Positions 52,466 to 63,399 of a stretch of 64,000 bases of DNA are shown here, piece by piece. The stretch covers positions 28,525,027 through 28,589,026 of the forward strand of contig NC_083646.1 in assembly GCF_963576545.1 (NCBI RefSeq), given 5' to 3'. The notes below the pieces were generated by a model. The model had not been told where the DNA came from and made no database searches. It saw only the letters and a list, made by a program, of their open reading frames with translations. Source of the stretch: Limanda limanda. Its lineage: Eukaryota; Chordata; Actinopteri; Pleuronectiformes; Pleuronectidae. The number at the start of each line of letters is the position of its first letter. Position 1 is the stretch's first letter. A program made the position numbers and the translations under genes.

Positions 52466-54401
52466 GCCTATAAAATCAATGTACCGGTTTCAGTATTTAT
52501 CTGAAATCAACCTAATACTATTAATTATTTCTTAAATTAAAACATAAGGTTTATATGGTTTTAATTTCAGTAGTATTCAAGAAAAATAAATCTTGTTTCA
52601 TTTAGTGGACTAAACAACTACAACAGGTACTTCCTCCTCAAAAAACACCACTGCAGACAAGAGAAAATAAAATTACTGAAGTGGTCAATATGAGCAAGGC
52701 CTCTTCTTGAAATATTGAATCAATTCCTGGAATCCACGGTGAGAGACCTTCAGTCTGACTGCATTGATTTAGCTCATGGCCAGAATGCAATTATGGAGGG
52801 ATGGGGACTGGGGTGAGCTGTGGGTGGACACTGGAGCTGCTTTATTGACACGGAGAAGGAAAAATACACACAAACAAGCAGACTTTGGTTTAAAAAAAGA
52901 TTAATATTTTATTTTAATCTGCATTTCATGTTTTCTTTTCTTAACACAACATCTGTCATGTTCTAATTGCAGCTCAGCAATGTACAAATCTCCCCTGTAA
53001 TTGTTAAAGGAAAACAAGAATGAATGGAATGTATGGTCAAACTGATCTTTTCTGGGCTAAATGAACACTGAGTCAAAGTCATGTCCAAACAGTGCCAATG
53101 TCCAAACCAGCCAATCACCAACAAATCGCTACATCTCAGGAGTCAGCACACGCTAATGTCACATTTCGTGTGCAATCAACTCTAATAAAATGTATTATAT
53201 CACAACTCTGGCTACTGCAAAACAGCTAATGTAATGTTGAAACAACAGCTCACATAATCAATTTTCTGTACTGATCATGCTAAAGAGACCTTGGAGCACA
53301 CACTCTGCCAACTTCAAGACACATTAAAAGCTATCTCAAACAAGCAATCAAATAGGTGAAGACATGTTTGCCATCACTCTCACCTAACTTAGAATTCAAT
53401 CCAAGATGCTCTGCTCCAACTTCTAAATCACACTATTATAGCTTTATATTGGTCCCAGTCAATTGAAAACTTGGCTAGATCATGGGTTCAAATTATAAAG
53501 TCACATGCAATGCAAAGGTGCTGTGACCAATATCATTTTGCAATGCAGGTGTCAGTTATGTCAAAGATCCAATAGACAACACATTACACATAAAGGGAGT
53601 ACAAATAAACAGCTTGCTTGGCTGGTATTTTAATAAAACTGGACAGCTTTGCTTTGGTTTCCTAAAGTGAGATAACCTGAACCCATCCAGTGGGTGAATA
53701 CACACATTAAGCTGTGAGGGACTAGATAGTCACTATGACCCATGTGACAACCAAAACCGAAGAGAAACATGTGCTGTTTTAACAGAAAATGAAAGGTGAA
53801 CATTCTAGCAGAGTCTGAAATAAATTGCGATTCTCTGCTAAATGTAAATGGAAGAACAAGTGGTGTTCTGGTGAACCTTTTAATGCATGCATGAAATGTG
53901 AATTCTCTAAAAGAAAAATAACTCCCATGGCTAATGTCAAGGAAAGGATTCATCCAACTTATCTATGGTAGGATAAACAGTCAACAGAACTCATTTTGAA
54001 ATGCAAAATGTTAAAAACATGTCCACCATGAACAACACACATCTGACTATAGCAAATAAAGAATGCAAAAATAAATCTGTCAGAATATTTGTCTTTACTG
54101 CACCTCAAGTAGGTTTCTTTCAAAGCGATTTGCTATGATACAGTACATTCATCAACAGTAACAAAGAGGAAAGGAAAATAAATCATCGTGCTGGCAACGA
54201 GATCCTGAGATGTTACTACTTTTGTTTAGATGTTACATGAAAAATATACACAAGCTCATTTGATCCAGCGCTCCCGCATTTTTACCTTAAAGAAATAAAT
54301 ACCCTCAGATATGCACATCTTATCATCTAAATCTGCTTAGAGAAGTACCTAACCCCAGGTACTGGTGCAAAATAAGTCAGTTTTAGGTGACCCCGAGTGT
54401 T
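52466..54401 (-). other. ptpn2 downstream region and probable 3' UTR
   Basis: No transposon was recognised between 52,900 and 54,400. With the ptpn2 stop at 54,402, a long 3' UTR is plausible, with a candidate minus-strand AATAAA at 52,913-52,908. The rest (52,466-52,900) shows nothing recognisable. Confidence 0.4.
52908..52913 (-). terminator. Candidate poly(A) signal of ptpn2
   Basis: AATAAA on the minus strand about 1.5 kb after the stop codon, followed by a T-rich stretch. Only a candidate; transcript ends are needed to confirm it. Confidence 0.35.
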
Positions 54402-54591
54402 TCACTGGGAGTAGATCCAGCAAACCATTAGGCTGACAGCCAAAGCTGCCCCAGCACCGACGTTAAGCAGCACGGGCCTCCAGTACAGCCACTTCTCTCG
54501 CTTTCTCTCCGAGTCTGTCAGTCTCTGTTTCATCTGCAGGACCTTCTGCGCAGTGCTGGCAATCCTCTCCTCACGGTGTCGCTTTCTGAGA
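54402..54591 (-). CDS. ptpn2: ptpn2 coding exon 9, membrane tail (residues 357-419 and stop)
   Basis: Encodes [39 protein letters not shown], the hydrophobic [20 protein letters not shown] and YSQ, then TGA. Corresponds to the ER-anchored (TC48-like) terminus of PTPN2. Confidence 0.96.
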
Positions 54592-57500
54592 CTAAAATAA
54601 ATGGCAGTTAAAAGTAAAAGGTCAGAAAACAAAAGGGTTAAAAGCACATCCCCACAAAACACTACATGCCGGATGATTCAAATATTTTTACTAGTGCTGT
54701 CAGTTAAACGCGTTATTAACGACATTAACGCAAACCCATTTTAACGTCAATTTTTTTCTCGCAGACTTGACTTGACAAAACTCACTTCAAAAAGTACAGA
54801 GCTGTATTACTTACTGCCCAGAGAGGTCTTCCACATTGTGGTCATGGCTATCTGGCTCTGTTGGCAGCAGGTGGTCTCCTGAGGGGGCCTGCAGCTCCAC
54901 AAAAGATGTTGGCTGGCCATTGGGCCTGCTGTCATTGAGGTGAGGTCTAGGTGGAGGTGGCGGAGGGGGCGGATCTGACTCCAAGTAGGGGGCAGATTTA
55001 GATAGTAGTCTCTGCTTGTTTTGCTACAGGGGACACGACACAAACACACAAGTCGACACTTCATCTGTTCACTGTGACAAGCCATGAATCTTGGCAAAAT
55101 CTTAGATGCACTGTAACACGTCTTTTCTGTGACAGTTGGGAACATATTATTTTAATTTCTATTTATTGAGCTACCTGTGCAGCTGAGTTATCTGTCAGGA
55201 TGATCTTGGCTCCCTCTATGACCGCCATGTAGGAAAAGCGAAGCTGGTCAGGGGTCTGGATCAGACCCATACGGTATTCCCTCATGTCCAGCAGCACCTT
55301 CTGTATGTCCACTGAAGACTGACTCTCACACCTGTCCATCTACAAACAAGATCAACATGTTCAGAAAAAGACGTGGAAGTGGAAAGATGTTTTTGTTTTC
55401 TTACTGTATACTAAAAGACCATCAGACCGAATTCACCCATAAAAGAAAATTCACTCATTATGTATTCACCACTATGCCTATGGAGGGGTGGGTGAAGTGT
55501 TTCGGTCCACAAAACACTTTGGGAGTCTCAGGGGTAAACAGTGATTCAGCCGAGGGGATATCTTCTACAGACGTAATAAAACACAACATGCCTCCATACT
55601 GCTCGTGTGGCGTCAACTAATTGTCTGCCAGCCCTGACATTCACATTCGACAGGGTGTCATTTACACCATGTTTTAAGCCAAATAGTCCCCTACCGGAAG
55701 TGGTGAAGCCAGTGCACACAGCCAGACGAACCCGCCTACACTTGGCCGAGTGTGTGTGAGGTGTTCCGTGAGCCCAAGGGTACGTGAATACGCCTCCGAG
55801 GACGCTATGTATTTAGGGGCTTGGGGCGACTTAGATGACATTCACGTATGGAGGCATGTTGTGTTTTTTCTCATGTTTTTAATTACGTCTGAAGGAGTCC
55901 CATTTAACTCAATTCTATTAGATCCCGCTGCAACGCTTTTTACACAAGACTCAAAAGTGTTTTGTGGACTCAAACACTTTACCCACCCCTCCATTGTTAT
56001 AGTGCTGAGTAGATAGAGTGAATTAAACAATTTCGGTAAACTATCCCTTTGACAGAGACACATACCATTTGTTTGGATCAATTTTAAATTGTAAATAAGA
56101 GACTTCTCCTTTGATGCATCTGAAAAAAACGAAAACAAATACTATGAACAAATTCTAGAGATCTGTCTCTTTTTTTGTACGTGACACACATATCTCAAGA
56201 ACCATTTGTCTTATTGCCTTCGAACTTGGCATGTGTATTGTTAAAGGCCCAAAGATATGCGGTCGCATTTGGTGTGATTTGGACTCAAAATAAATGTTAA
56301 TAATCTTTTAATAAACAGGCGACCAGCGCTAAACTTTTCCCTCTTCAGCTTTCACTAACTATAATTATAAAAGCATCTCATCTTGCCCTCTCGACAATAA
56401 TTGAGAATTTTGAGTAGCGTTTTAACTCTTAACTTTGATATCAGGTAATGTTTCCTTTTAAGGTTGGCTGCATTAGGTGACGTTGACCCTCTCAGTTCTC
56501 ACCAGGACCAGGCAGGTGTCCACCAAGGCAAAGGTACCAGAGCGTCCAATGCCAGCGCTGCAGTGCACCACTGAGGGCCCATGCTCCGGAGTCAGCGAGC
56601 CAGATTCCCGAACCTTGAGTAGGAAGTTGAGGAAAGAGGCAGGAGATTCTGGGACACCAAAGTCAGGCCATGTGGTGTAATGAAAGTGGTAGACCTCCCT
56701 CGACTCCCCTGTCTGTGGCAGAAAACACATATGATGCTGGGCATGACAGAGTTCTGACTGACTGGGGTGATTTGTCACGAAAAAACATCACACACATAAA
56801 CATGAAATCACAGTTTTTATTATCTCCACACATTTAGACTTAGATACTGGGGCAGGTCACACGTGCTGTGAAGTGCGACAAAAATATTTCCCACCCCCCA
56901 TTTGGCACATAGCCTGTGCCAAATGTTAAATGAATATTGTCATATATACATATAAAAATACTGCTGATCTACTGGGATTGTCACACACAACCATCTCTAG
57001 GGTTTACAGAGAATGGTAAACAAAAGAGTAAATATCCAGTGAGTGGCAGTTGTGTGGACGAAAACGCCATTGTTGATGTCAGAGGTCAGAAGAGAATGAG
57101 CAGTTGTTGTTGTTCGGGATGATAGAAAGGCAACAGTAACTCAAATAACCACTCGTTACAACTATGGTATGCAGAATACCATCTCTGAACGTACAAACCG
57201 TCGAACCTTGAAGCAGATGGGTTACAGCAGCAGAAGACCACACTGGGTGGCACTCCTGTCAGCTTAGAACAGGAAACTGAGGCTACGATTATCACAGGCT
57301 CACGATAATTGGACAATAAAAGATTGGAAAAACGTTGCCTGGTCTGATGAGTCTCGATTTCAGCTGCGAAATTCAGATGGTAGGGTCAGAATTTGGCGTC
57401 AACAACATGAAAGCCTGGATTCATCCTGCCTTGTATCAATGGTTCAGGCTGGTGGTAGTGGTGTAATGCTGTGGGGCAAGGTGTACCTAATAAGTGGGCC

Positions 57501-60500
57501 GGTGAGTGTATACATATATATATATATATTCAAAGCAATTTTTGTTTAGAGAGCCAAAGAATCCCTTTTATTTATAAGTTTGGTTGTGTGTGGTTTATTT
57601 TATGCATGTTTTATATATTTAGGATATTTACATTTTTTTGTAATTCAAATGTCATACTGAATATTCTTTAGAATTAAGTTGATTACTCTTTGAAAGGGTT
57701 TACTTGCATGATTATGTTATATTATTATTATAATATGGTTGAAAATGGTTTAAAAGTGATGACAATATAATTTATCACAATTTCTGGAACAAAATATCAT
57801 CAAACAAAAATAATAATGCACCAAGTTAGAGGTTTCCTTGTTTAGAGCTTTAGTTCTCTGATAATCTATTTTACATCCAAGCAGAATTGGTATTGTACAA
57901 TGAAATATCCTTAACTGAATCAATATCGAATCTAGACCCTGTGAATCAGAATCAAATAGTTTTGGGGAATCAGTGGCATGCCCAGCCATGGTTAAAAAAA
58001 TCCCCATTGTATATGTGAACTTTCAAGAAAAGGTATAATAAGTGTAATTTTGCAATGCCAGAAGGCAAGGTGACAAATTGTAGGTGTACTGGATTTATGT
58101 GCTGGTGCACCAAAATGAAAAAATTAGGTGCAACAGTGCGACCAATGTAAAAAGTTGGTCTGGAGCCCTGTGCAGAACAGGTTAAGTAATGGTCTGAACG
58201 TTTAGCTTCGACTGAGCTTAATTACCTTAGTGCTGGACTATAATTTTCATGAACTAGACACACAGCACTTTTCATCAGACAAAATCTGATCCAATACAGA
58301 TTCTAAAACATTTACATTATTTAACTGTCTCCATCCCATGCTCACCTTTGTGTTTTGCAGTTCCAGCAATCGTATTGTGAAATAGGACTGGTCCTCCTCT
58401 GAAAGCAGCCTGACAACAAACCCTGTGTCTGTAAAAGATATCTGTAGCTCTTCTGAGGTGGGCCAGTACTGTGCACACTTTTCCTGCAAAGACAGAATCA
58501 GCTAAATCAGTTTTGGATAGACACATGGCAGGTGTGATGACTGAAGCATTGCCGGTTAGCTGCATTGAATTTAGCGCATCACTCTTATTTAATACCAATA
58601 TACTTTTGACAGATTAAAGGATCGGCTGTGCATAGCAACAACACATGGGATTTTGTTACTTATCCTCTAAATTATTACTGTATTACTATGCTACATAGTC
58701 ATTGGTTGCTTGTTTCCACCGGTCACAGTCCTTTAACAGTGCCTAGAAAGCAATAGGGCTGTGAGGTAACAAGGTAAATACAGTCATCTGAAATATTTGA
58801 AAGTAGCAATGGTGTTCAAGCTTTATATTTGTGTTTAATTGCTAATGTTAATGTTGATGAGTTTGCTATTCCATTTCTGATGTTTTTAACAATAAAACTG
58901 GAATATGTATTACATTTGTCGCCGACAATAATAATAATAAACTTTATTTGTATAGCATCTTTCATACAAGAAATACACCTTAAAATACTTAACAAATTAC
59001 ATGCAACATAAAAAAATTTGTGTAACAAAATGGAAAATCCAAGTTTAAGCACTTAAGTGCAGTTGAAGCACTGCAGCCAGCTATGGTAGGAAATGGTACA
59101 GCAGTAATTTACAGCTCCCTAAAATTAGATTTTTTGATAATACCATGTATGATGGCAAAACTTTTTGAAAAAATTTGATACTGCCCAGCCCTAAAAAACC
59201 TTCCAAATATTTTTGCTAAAGGCTAATCTTTGGGGTAAATTTAAAGGTAAAGCATAATTATGGGAGCTAAGGAATGCAGAAATGGAAAATAATATTTATA
59301 ATTATGTTTTTTGTAACTTTAGAATGAACCTTTTATATCTACATCAGGAACGCGTCCTCTTCCACAAAAACATTTTTTGCAAACACATTCATTTGTTTTC
59401 TTGCTGTCAACATAGCTGGAAGTAGTATTCTTTCCCTAGTTTTTAATTTGTCAGATTTATGCTTGAAATCATAAATATAACATGTTTTTGAATTTGACCT
59501 TTAGACACAGTCAGGTAAGCTTTTGATCCCAGTTAGCAGTCTTTATACTGAACTAATTCAAGCAAACTCTGGCTGATGGCTCTAGTTTCAAATACTGTAT
59601 GATGGACCAACATGAAAGTTATGTTTATCTTCTCATTAACTCTCAGTTAGAAAGCAAAAAAGAATACTTTCCTTCTAGGGCGATATGGCCTAGAACAAAT
59701 ACCGCAATATTTTTCATAAATATGTTGATCATTTGAAATGTCCTCTAAAATCACATTACAAATATTAAATTCTTAAAAGTTGTGCGTGTGAACTTCAACT
59801 CTCGCGTCATGAATAAACGCCACTCATCTTAATAATTTGTAAACTGATTTGTTCGGTTCAGCGTTCACCAAGAATAATAACCGTCTCTGAAATTTCGTAA
59901 ACTTGCTAGGACTCTCTGAGTTTCTTCCCTCCTCTCCTGATACAAAAATATGCATGAGCGCAGGAGAGTTTTCTGGATGGGCAGGGGAGTGAGCTGTCTG
60001 ATGTGAGAGGGGCATGAGAAGAGTTAAACGAAACTCAAAGAGAATTTCATGCTGACGGCTTAAAACATTCCTATGACAATATATACTTGATGGTCGCGAT
60101 ATACTCTTTTTATACATCGCATGTGGTACAAGCCGCGATACATCGAGTATATTCGATATATCCCCACCCCTACTTCCTACAGAGAAACTAACATTGAGTA
60201 TGTATGCTATGTTGTAGAAACTTCTAGAGCCAATGTCGGTCTCAATTTGACACCTTGAATCATGTCATCCAGAACTTTTATATAAAACAGAAAGGGGAAT
60301 GTTGTAAATGAATGATTAGCAGTTAGAAATATGTACTCACAGATCCCTTTTCAATGACTCTGTTGAGCATTATAACAGCTTTGCAATACTGCTCCCAAAC
60401 CATCAGCCAGAAATGACCACAAGTATTCCTTAAAGGCCCCTGAAGATGCTCAAGAAAGAAAAGTACATTAACAAAAAGATCACTGAACATTAAAGTGACA

Positions 60501-62079
60501 TCTTGCTCAGTCTTCTTCAAGTGATCCAGAGGCTTTTTTACTCTACTGTATATGAATGCGGATAGTGTCATTTATATTGTCTATCTGGCACCATACCTGA
60601 GACAGTATGTAAGCTCTTTGGGCTTCTTCCATCATAACTAAACTTGCATTGATGTAGTCATTCTCAGAGTTTTCAAGCTTTACTCGACTGTGATCGTCTG
60701 AAAGCAGATGAGAGATGACAGAAAAAATAGACATTGGCAATAATGCAAACTTTCACTAACAATCTTATTTATCATAAGACTCACATGGACTGACATCTCT
60801 GTAACGGTTCAAATTCCGATTCACTGGGAGTTTTGCCACTTTGTAAGGATATTCGCTGGCTTGGTTACGGATCTCCTGTTGGCAACAAGAAAACAAACTG
60901 ACAGTTAGTAGTTTCTTTTTATGTCAGCAACATAAATGCGAAACATATCATTAACACACCAATGCATACATATGATGTATGCCTCCTGCCTGACAAGTTA
61001 CAGAGCTAACATTCATTTAATTATCAAGTTGAGAAATAAAAGTTATCTTAAACAGTATGTTATTAGTCTCATCTGTGCTAACATGTACTGTTTCGCTAGG
61101 CTTTCATTTGTCAAACTACTATATTATTATTATTGTATGATATTGTTTTCACAATAATTGTTTTCCGTTGTGTGTATAGGATGCAGCTAAAGATGATCTC
61201 CCAGCCTCTGCTGGACAGCAACTTTGTTATCTTTTTCTTTCTACATGACAGATCAACAGAAACTGTTTCACTGAGCAAAAAGAAACGTATCACGCATCAG
61301 AATTGTTTCAACATTTAGACATGAGTGAAAAAATCCACTTCTCAGCATATACAAACGTAACCATTTGAAATTAGTTTCGATTTAACTTTCGACTTCTCCA
61401 TTGAGTTATCTGGCTAAATTAACAGGTTTAATAATAATTATTAATGTATACACTTATTATTTATGCTGTAGCATAACTATGCTTCGGTTACTTCTGAACA
61501 GATTAACTGGTGGCCACGAAATATCTTCAGTTCCATGTTATCTTCAAGTTACTAGCGGGGTCAGAGCCCGAGATAAACGGGATCAGAAACGTTACAAATT
61601 GGGTCCGTTTGAACAGCTGGTGATAGAGCACATGCGCTTTCTCTGGATGTCCTCATGAATTCCCAGAAACTGCAGCTGACGTCTGCTAGCGTCAGCGAGC
61701 ATTAGCTAACTGAGCTCAACTATGAAGACTGTGCTAATGCACGTTCTGTAACGATAAGCTTTGTAGCTACGGAAGTAAGCCGCTGGGAACGCGGACTGCC
61801 AGTTTCTCCATTCGTCTTTACTATTAGTCATCCCCACATACAACATTAGCACCATGTGTTGTAGTCTTTAAGTTGACACACTGTAATGTGTAACCCATGA
61901 AGCTAAAAGTTACAATATACCGATTAAAAAGGTGCCTTACCGACTAGCTACCAACTTAGCTAGCTAAGTAAGTTAGCAACTGATCGTCATAGAAACACGA
62001 GAGGCCCTGTGTCCGGACTTACATTGTAAAGGTTTTGCCAACTCCCTGACGAATCAATGTCTTCGAATTCTTGCTCCAT
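54402..62079 (-). CDS. ptpn2: Tyrosine-protein phosphatase non-receptor type 2, ER-tail form
   Basis: Nine coding exons on the minus strand: 62,079-62,023; 60,875-60,785; 60,697-60,597; 60,439-60,341; 58,483-58,346; 56,712-56,503; 55,339-55,175; 55,023-54,815; 54,591-54,402. All introns are GT-AG and phases match, giving 419 residues (human TC48 form 415). The enzyme removes phosphate from tyrosines of JAK/STAT proteins and receptor kinases. Visible motifs are the pTyr loop [16 protein letters not shown] (Y44), WPDFGVPES (D179), P-loop [13 protein letters not shown] (C213, R219) and [13 protein letters not shown] (Q260). After the catalytic domain come a proline-rich stretch (eight prolines, about residues 305-312), a basic segment and a hydrophobic tail (about 390-417) expected to anchor it in the ER. 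The tail block [11 protein letters not shown] and KWLYWRPVL mark it as PTPN2, not PTPN1. Confidence 0.96.
54692..54765. mobile_element. Transposon terminus fragment (ptpn2 intron 8)
   Basis: TAGTGCTGTCAGTTAAACGC then GTTATTAACGACATTAACGC resembles the end of a common fish hAT-like repeat (from memory). No second end was found within the short intron. Confidence 0.5.
54815..55023 (-). CDS. ptpn2: ptpn2 coding exon 8, proline-rich linker (residues 288-357)
   Basis: Encodes [17 protein letters not shown], eight prolines, [12 protein letters not shown] and [17 protein letters not shown]. Low sequence conservation to mammals, as expected for the linker, but the reading frame is open and the phases fit. 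Confidence 0.9.
55175..55339 (-). CDS. ptpn2: ptpn2 coding exon 7 (residues 233-287)
   Basis: Encodes [40 protein letters not shown] and [15 protein letters not shown]. Carries the Q-loop glutamine Q260. Confidence 0.96.
55416..56046. mobile_element. TTAA-type family, short copy (ptpn2 intron 6)
   Basis: Long inverted arms: GGAGGGGTGGGTGAAGTGTT on the left and AACACTTTACCCACCCCTCC on the right, plus an inner pair ACAACATGCCTCCAT and ATGGAGGCATGTTGT. The right end is ACTATCCCT then TTGA, a one-base change from TTAA; the left end is diverged. Interior ACCATGTTTTAAGCC and CTACCGGAAGTGG match the right half of the 17,106-21,646 element. Non-coding. Confidence 0.75.
56503..56712 (-). CDS. ptpn2: ptpn2 coding exon 6 with WPD and P-loops (residues 163-232)
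   Basis: Encodes [40 protein letters not shown] and [20 protein letters not shown]. Holds the general acid D179, nucleophile C213 and phosphate-binding R219; all intact. Confidence 0.97.
56955..57512 (+). mobile_element. Tc1-like transposon fragment (ptpn2 intron 5)
   Basis: Codes [51 protein letters not shown] and [14 protein letters not shown], then jumps to the right end TGTACCTAATAAGTGGGCC GGTGAGTGTA. The first catalytic D (WSDES) is kept; the second half of the transposase is deleted. The left terminal repeat was not recognised. Confidence 0.8.
58060..58170 (-). mobile_element. hAT terminus fragment (ptpn2 intron 5)
   Basis: The minus strand begins CAGGGCTCCAGACCAACTTT at 58,170 and continues with TTGGTCGCACTGTTGCACC, a common fish hAT end. 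Only one terminus is present. Confidence 0.6.
58346..58483 (-). CDS. ptpn2: ptpn2 coding exon 5 (residues 117-162)
   Basis: Encodes [20 protein letters not shown], then [20 protein letters not shown] and ELQNTK. KCAQYWP identifies the PTPN1/PTPN2 group. Confidence 0.96.
58755..59199. mobile_element. Possible hAT-like repeat with LINE tail inserted (ptpn2 intron 4)
   Basis: Left TAGGGCTGTGAGGTAAC, right inverse TAGGGCTGGGCAGTATC. A LINE-tail-like piece, ATAATAATAATAAACTTTAT then TTGTATAGCATCTTTCATAC, lies inside at 58,926-58,995. The inverted ends are short and there is no clear target duplication, so limits are tentative. Confidence 0.4.
59679..60173. mobile_element. Possible hAT-like repeat (ptpn2 intron 4)
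   Basis: TAGGGCGATATGGCCTAGAA at the left and GATATATCCCCACCCCTA at the right resemble the inverted ends of fish repeats starting TAGGGCTGGGCGATAT. The flanks show no clean duplication. Confidence 0.4.
60341..60439 (-). CDS. ptpn2: ptpn2 coding exon 4 (residues 84-116)
   Basis: Encodes [20 protein letters not shown] then [20 protein letters not shown] and VIMLNR are family motifs. Confidence 0.96.
60597..60697 (-). CDS. ptpn2: ptpn2 coding exon 3 (residues 50-83)
   Basis: Encodes [20 protein letters not shown] then [22 protein letters not shown] is a classic tyrosine-phosphatase motif. Confidence 0.96.
60785..60875 (-). CDS. ptpn2: ptpn2 coding exon 2 (residues 20-50)
   Basis: Encodes [20 protein letters not shown] then [10 protein letters not shown]. 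Contains pTyr-loop Y44. Ends with one base completing Tyr50 with exon 3. Confidence 0.95.
62023..62079 (-). CDS. ptpn2: ptpn2 coding exon 1 (residues 1-19)
   Basis: Encodes [19 protein letters not shown]. The ATG has A at -3 and G at +4, a good initiation context. Donor GTAAGT. Confidence 0.93.
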
Positions 62080-62280
62080 AATGTCACAATTTGTGCCCCG
62101 AGACACTTTGTGTATGACCACGGAGAGTTTGCAGCACCGTTCGTTAAGTTACTCCTTTCTGTCAGCCATCTAAACAGCAGTGTGTTTAATCCCGGGATCC
62201 CTGCGGGAAGTCTGCTGCTGCTGCTGCACAGTGCTGCATGCACTCTGACTGAAGGGGGTTGCCAGTTATGCGTCTGACAA
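62080..62280 (-). promoter_or_regulatory. Putative ptpn2 promoter and 5' UTR
   Basis: Directly upstream of the ptpn2 start codon. Moderately GC-rich, with a CTG/CAG cluster near 62,214-62,225, and no TATA box at a fitting distance. Transcription start not resolvable. Confidence 0.35.
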
Positions 62281-63399
62281 CATAAAAAATCTCTTTCCTC
62301 TGCTGTGTGTTTGGTTTCTTATATAAATTGGTACATATATCGATATTTTACTACTGTTACCAAACAGCGGTTTGAATTTATCTGATATTTTATTCCAAGT
62401 AATAGGTCACGTTTTCTTATGTAGTGTATTATATTTGGTTACCATACACCAGTGAAATATACATTTCAATTAAATTGGACAGTAAACTTTTGGATCTTGA
62501 ATCTTGGATATTGATATTTGCATTAAACGTAATTTTAATTATATTATAAATAGTTAGTTAAAAGTATGAAAAACAATAAATAATTAAAAAAAATGTGACT
62601 TATTAAACAGCAAAGAACATTAAAACAACAAATCAATCAGCATAAAATACAAAATAAATGCTTGTCTGTGAGTGATTAGTGTAAATGTCAGTGTACATTA
62701 AGTGTAAATATTCTACTTAAGCTGGCAACCCAATGTAACTTAACAATGCTACTTGCTATCTAATTTGTATTATGATAGCTATGCGTGCTTATTCTTTTAA
62801 AGGACCTGGTCTCTTAATTATATCAGTTTGTTTATCTGTGACAAGTACCTCAAAATATGTATTTTTAGTTGGTGTGATACGCCCCTCTTAATCCAAGGAA
62901 AGATACAAAAGGCATCAGGATGATATAGAAATGTTCATATTCATGAGGATTTAGGTTTTTTAGTGGAAAAAACTAAAGTTATGATCTTTTCATAGAAAAA
63001 AAATAAGAGAGGTTGGTTTAAAAATGGGGAACAATTAAAGCAGGTAAGCACATAATCGGATATCTGTTTTTTTATTTGACCCAAAGCTGACCTAGAATGT
63101 CCTTGAAATACAAATATGATGGTAGAAAAAAATGCTAAATAGTTTGGTAGATGTAATGAGCTCTCTCAAGGGGTCTGAATGAGGAGCCAATAGAAGAGCT
63201 TTGAAGAATATAATGTACATATAGCTCTAACTGCAATGGGGAAATTTGCAATGTTACAGCAGCAGAAGACATCACATAAGTAGCATGCATTACTTGGTTG
63301 AGGGAATATAAAGAAATAGAAATATACAAAAATATATATAAAAAAAACATAAATGTGATTAAACTGGTCAGTGTAAAGACATATTATGTGTCACAACAT
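62281..63399. other. Intergenic DNA, no gene recognised
   Basis: AT-rich with no convincing frame. Part of the stretch 62,890-63,400 may belong to the decayed LINE that follows, but no motif proves it. Confidence 0.45.

Noticed and set aside
55357..56138. Several 87-98-codon frames in ptpn2 intron 6
   Set aside because: They lie inside the inverted-repeat TTAA-family copy and read its two arms; non-coding.
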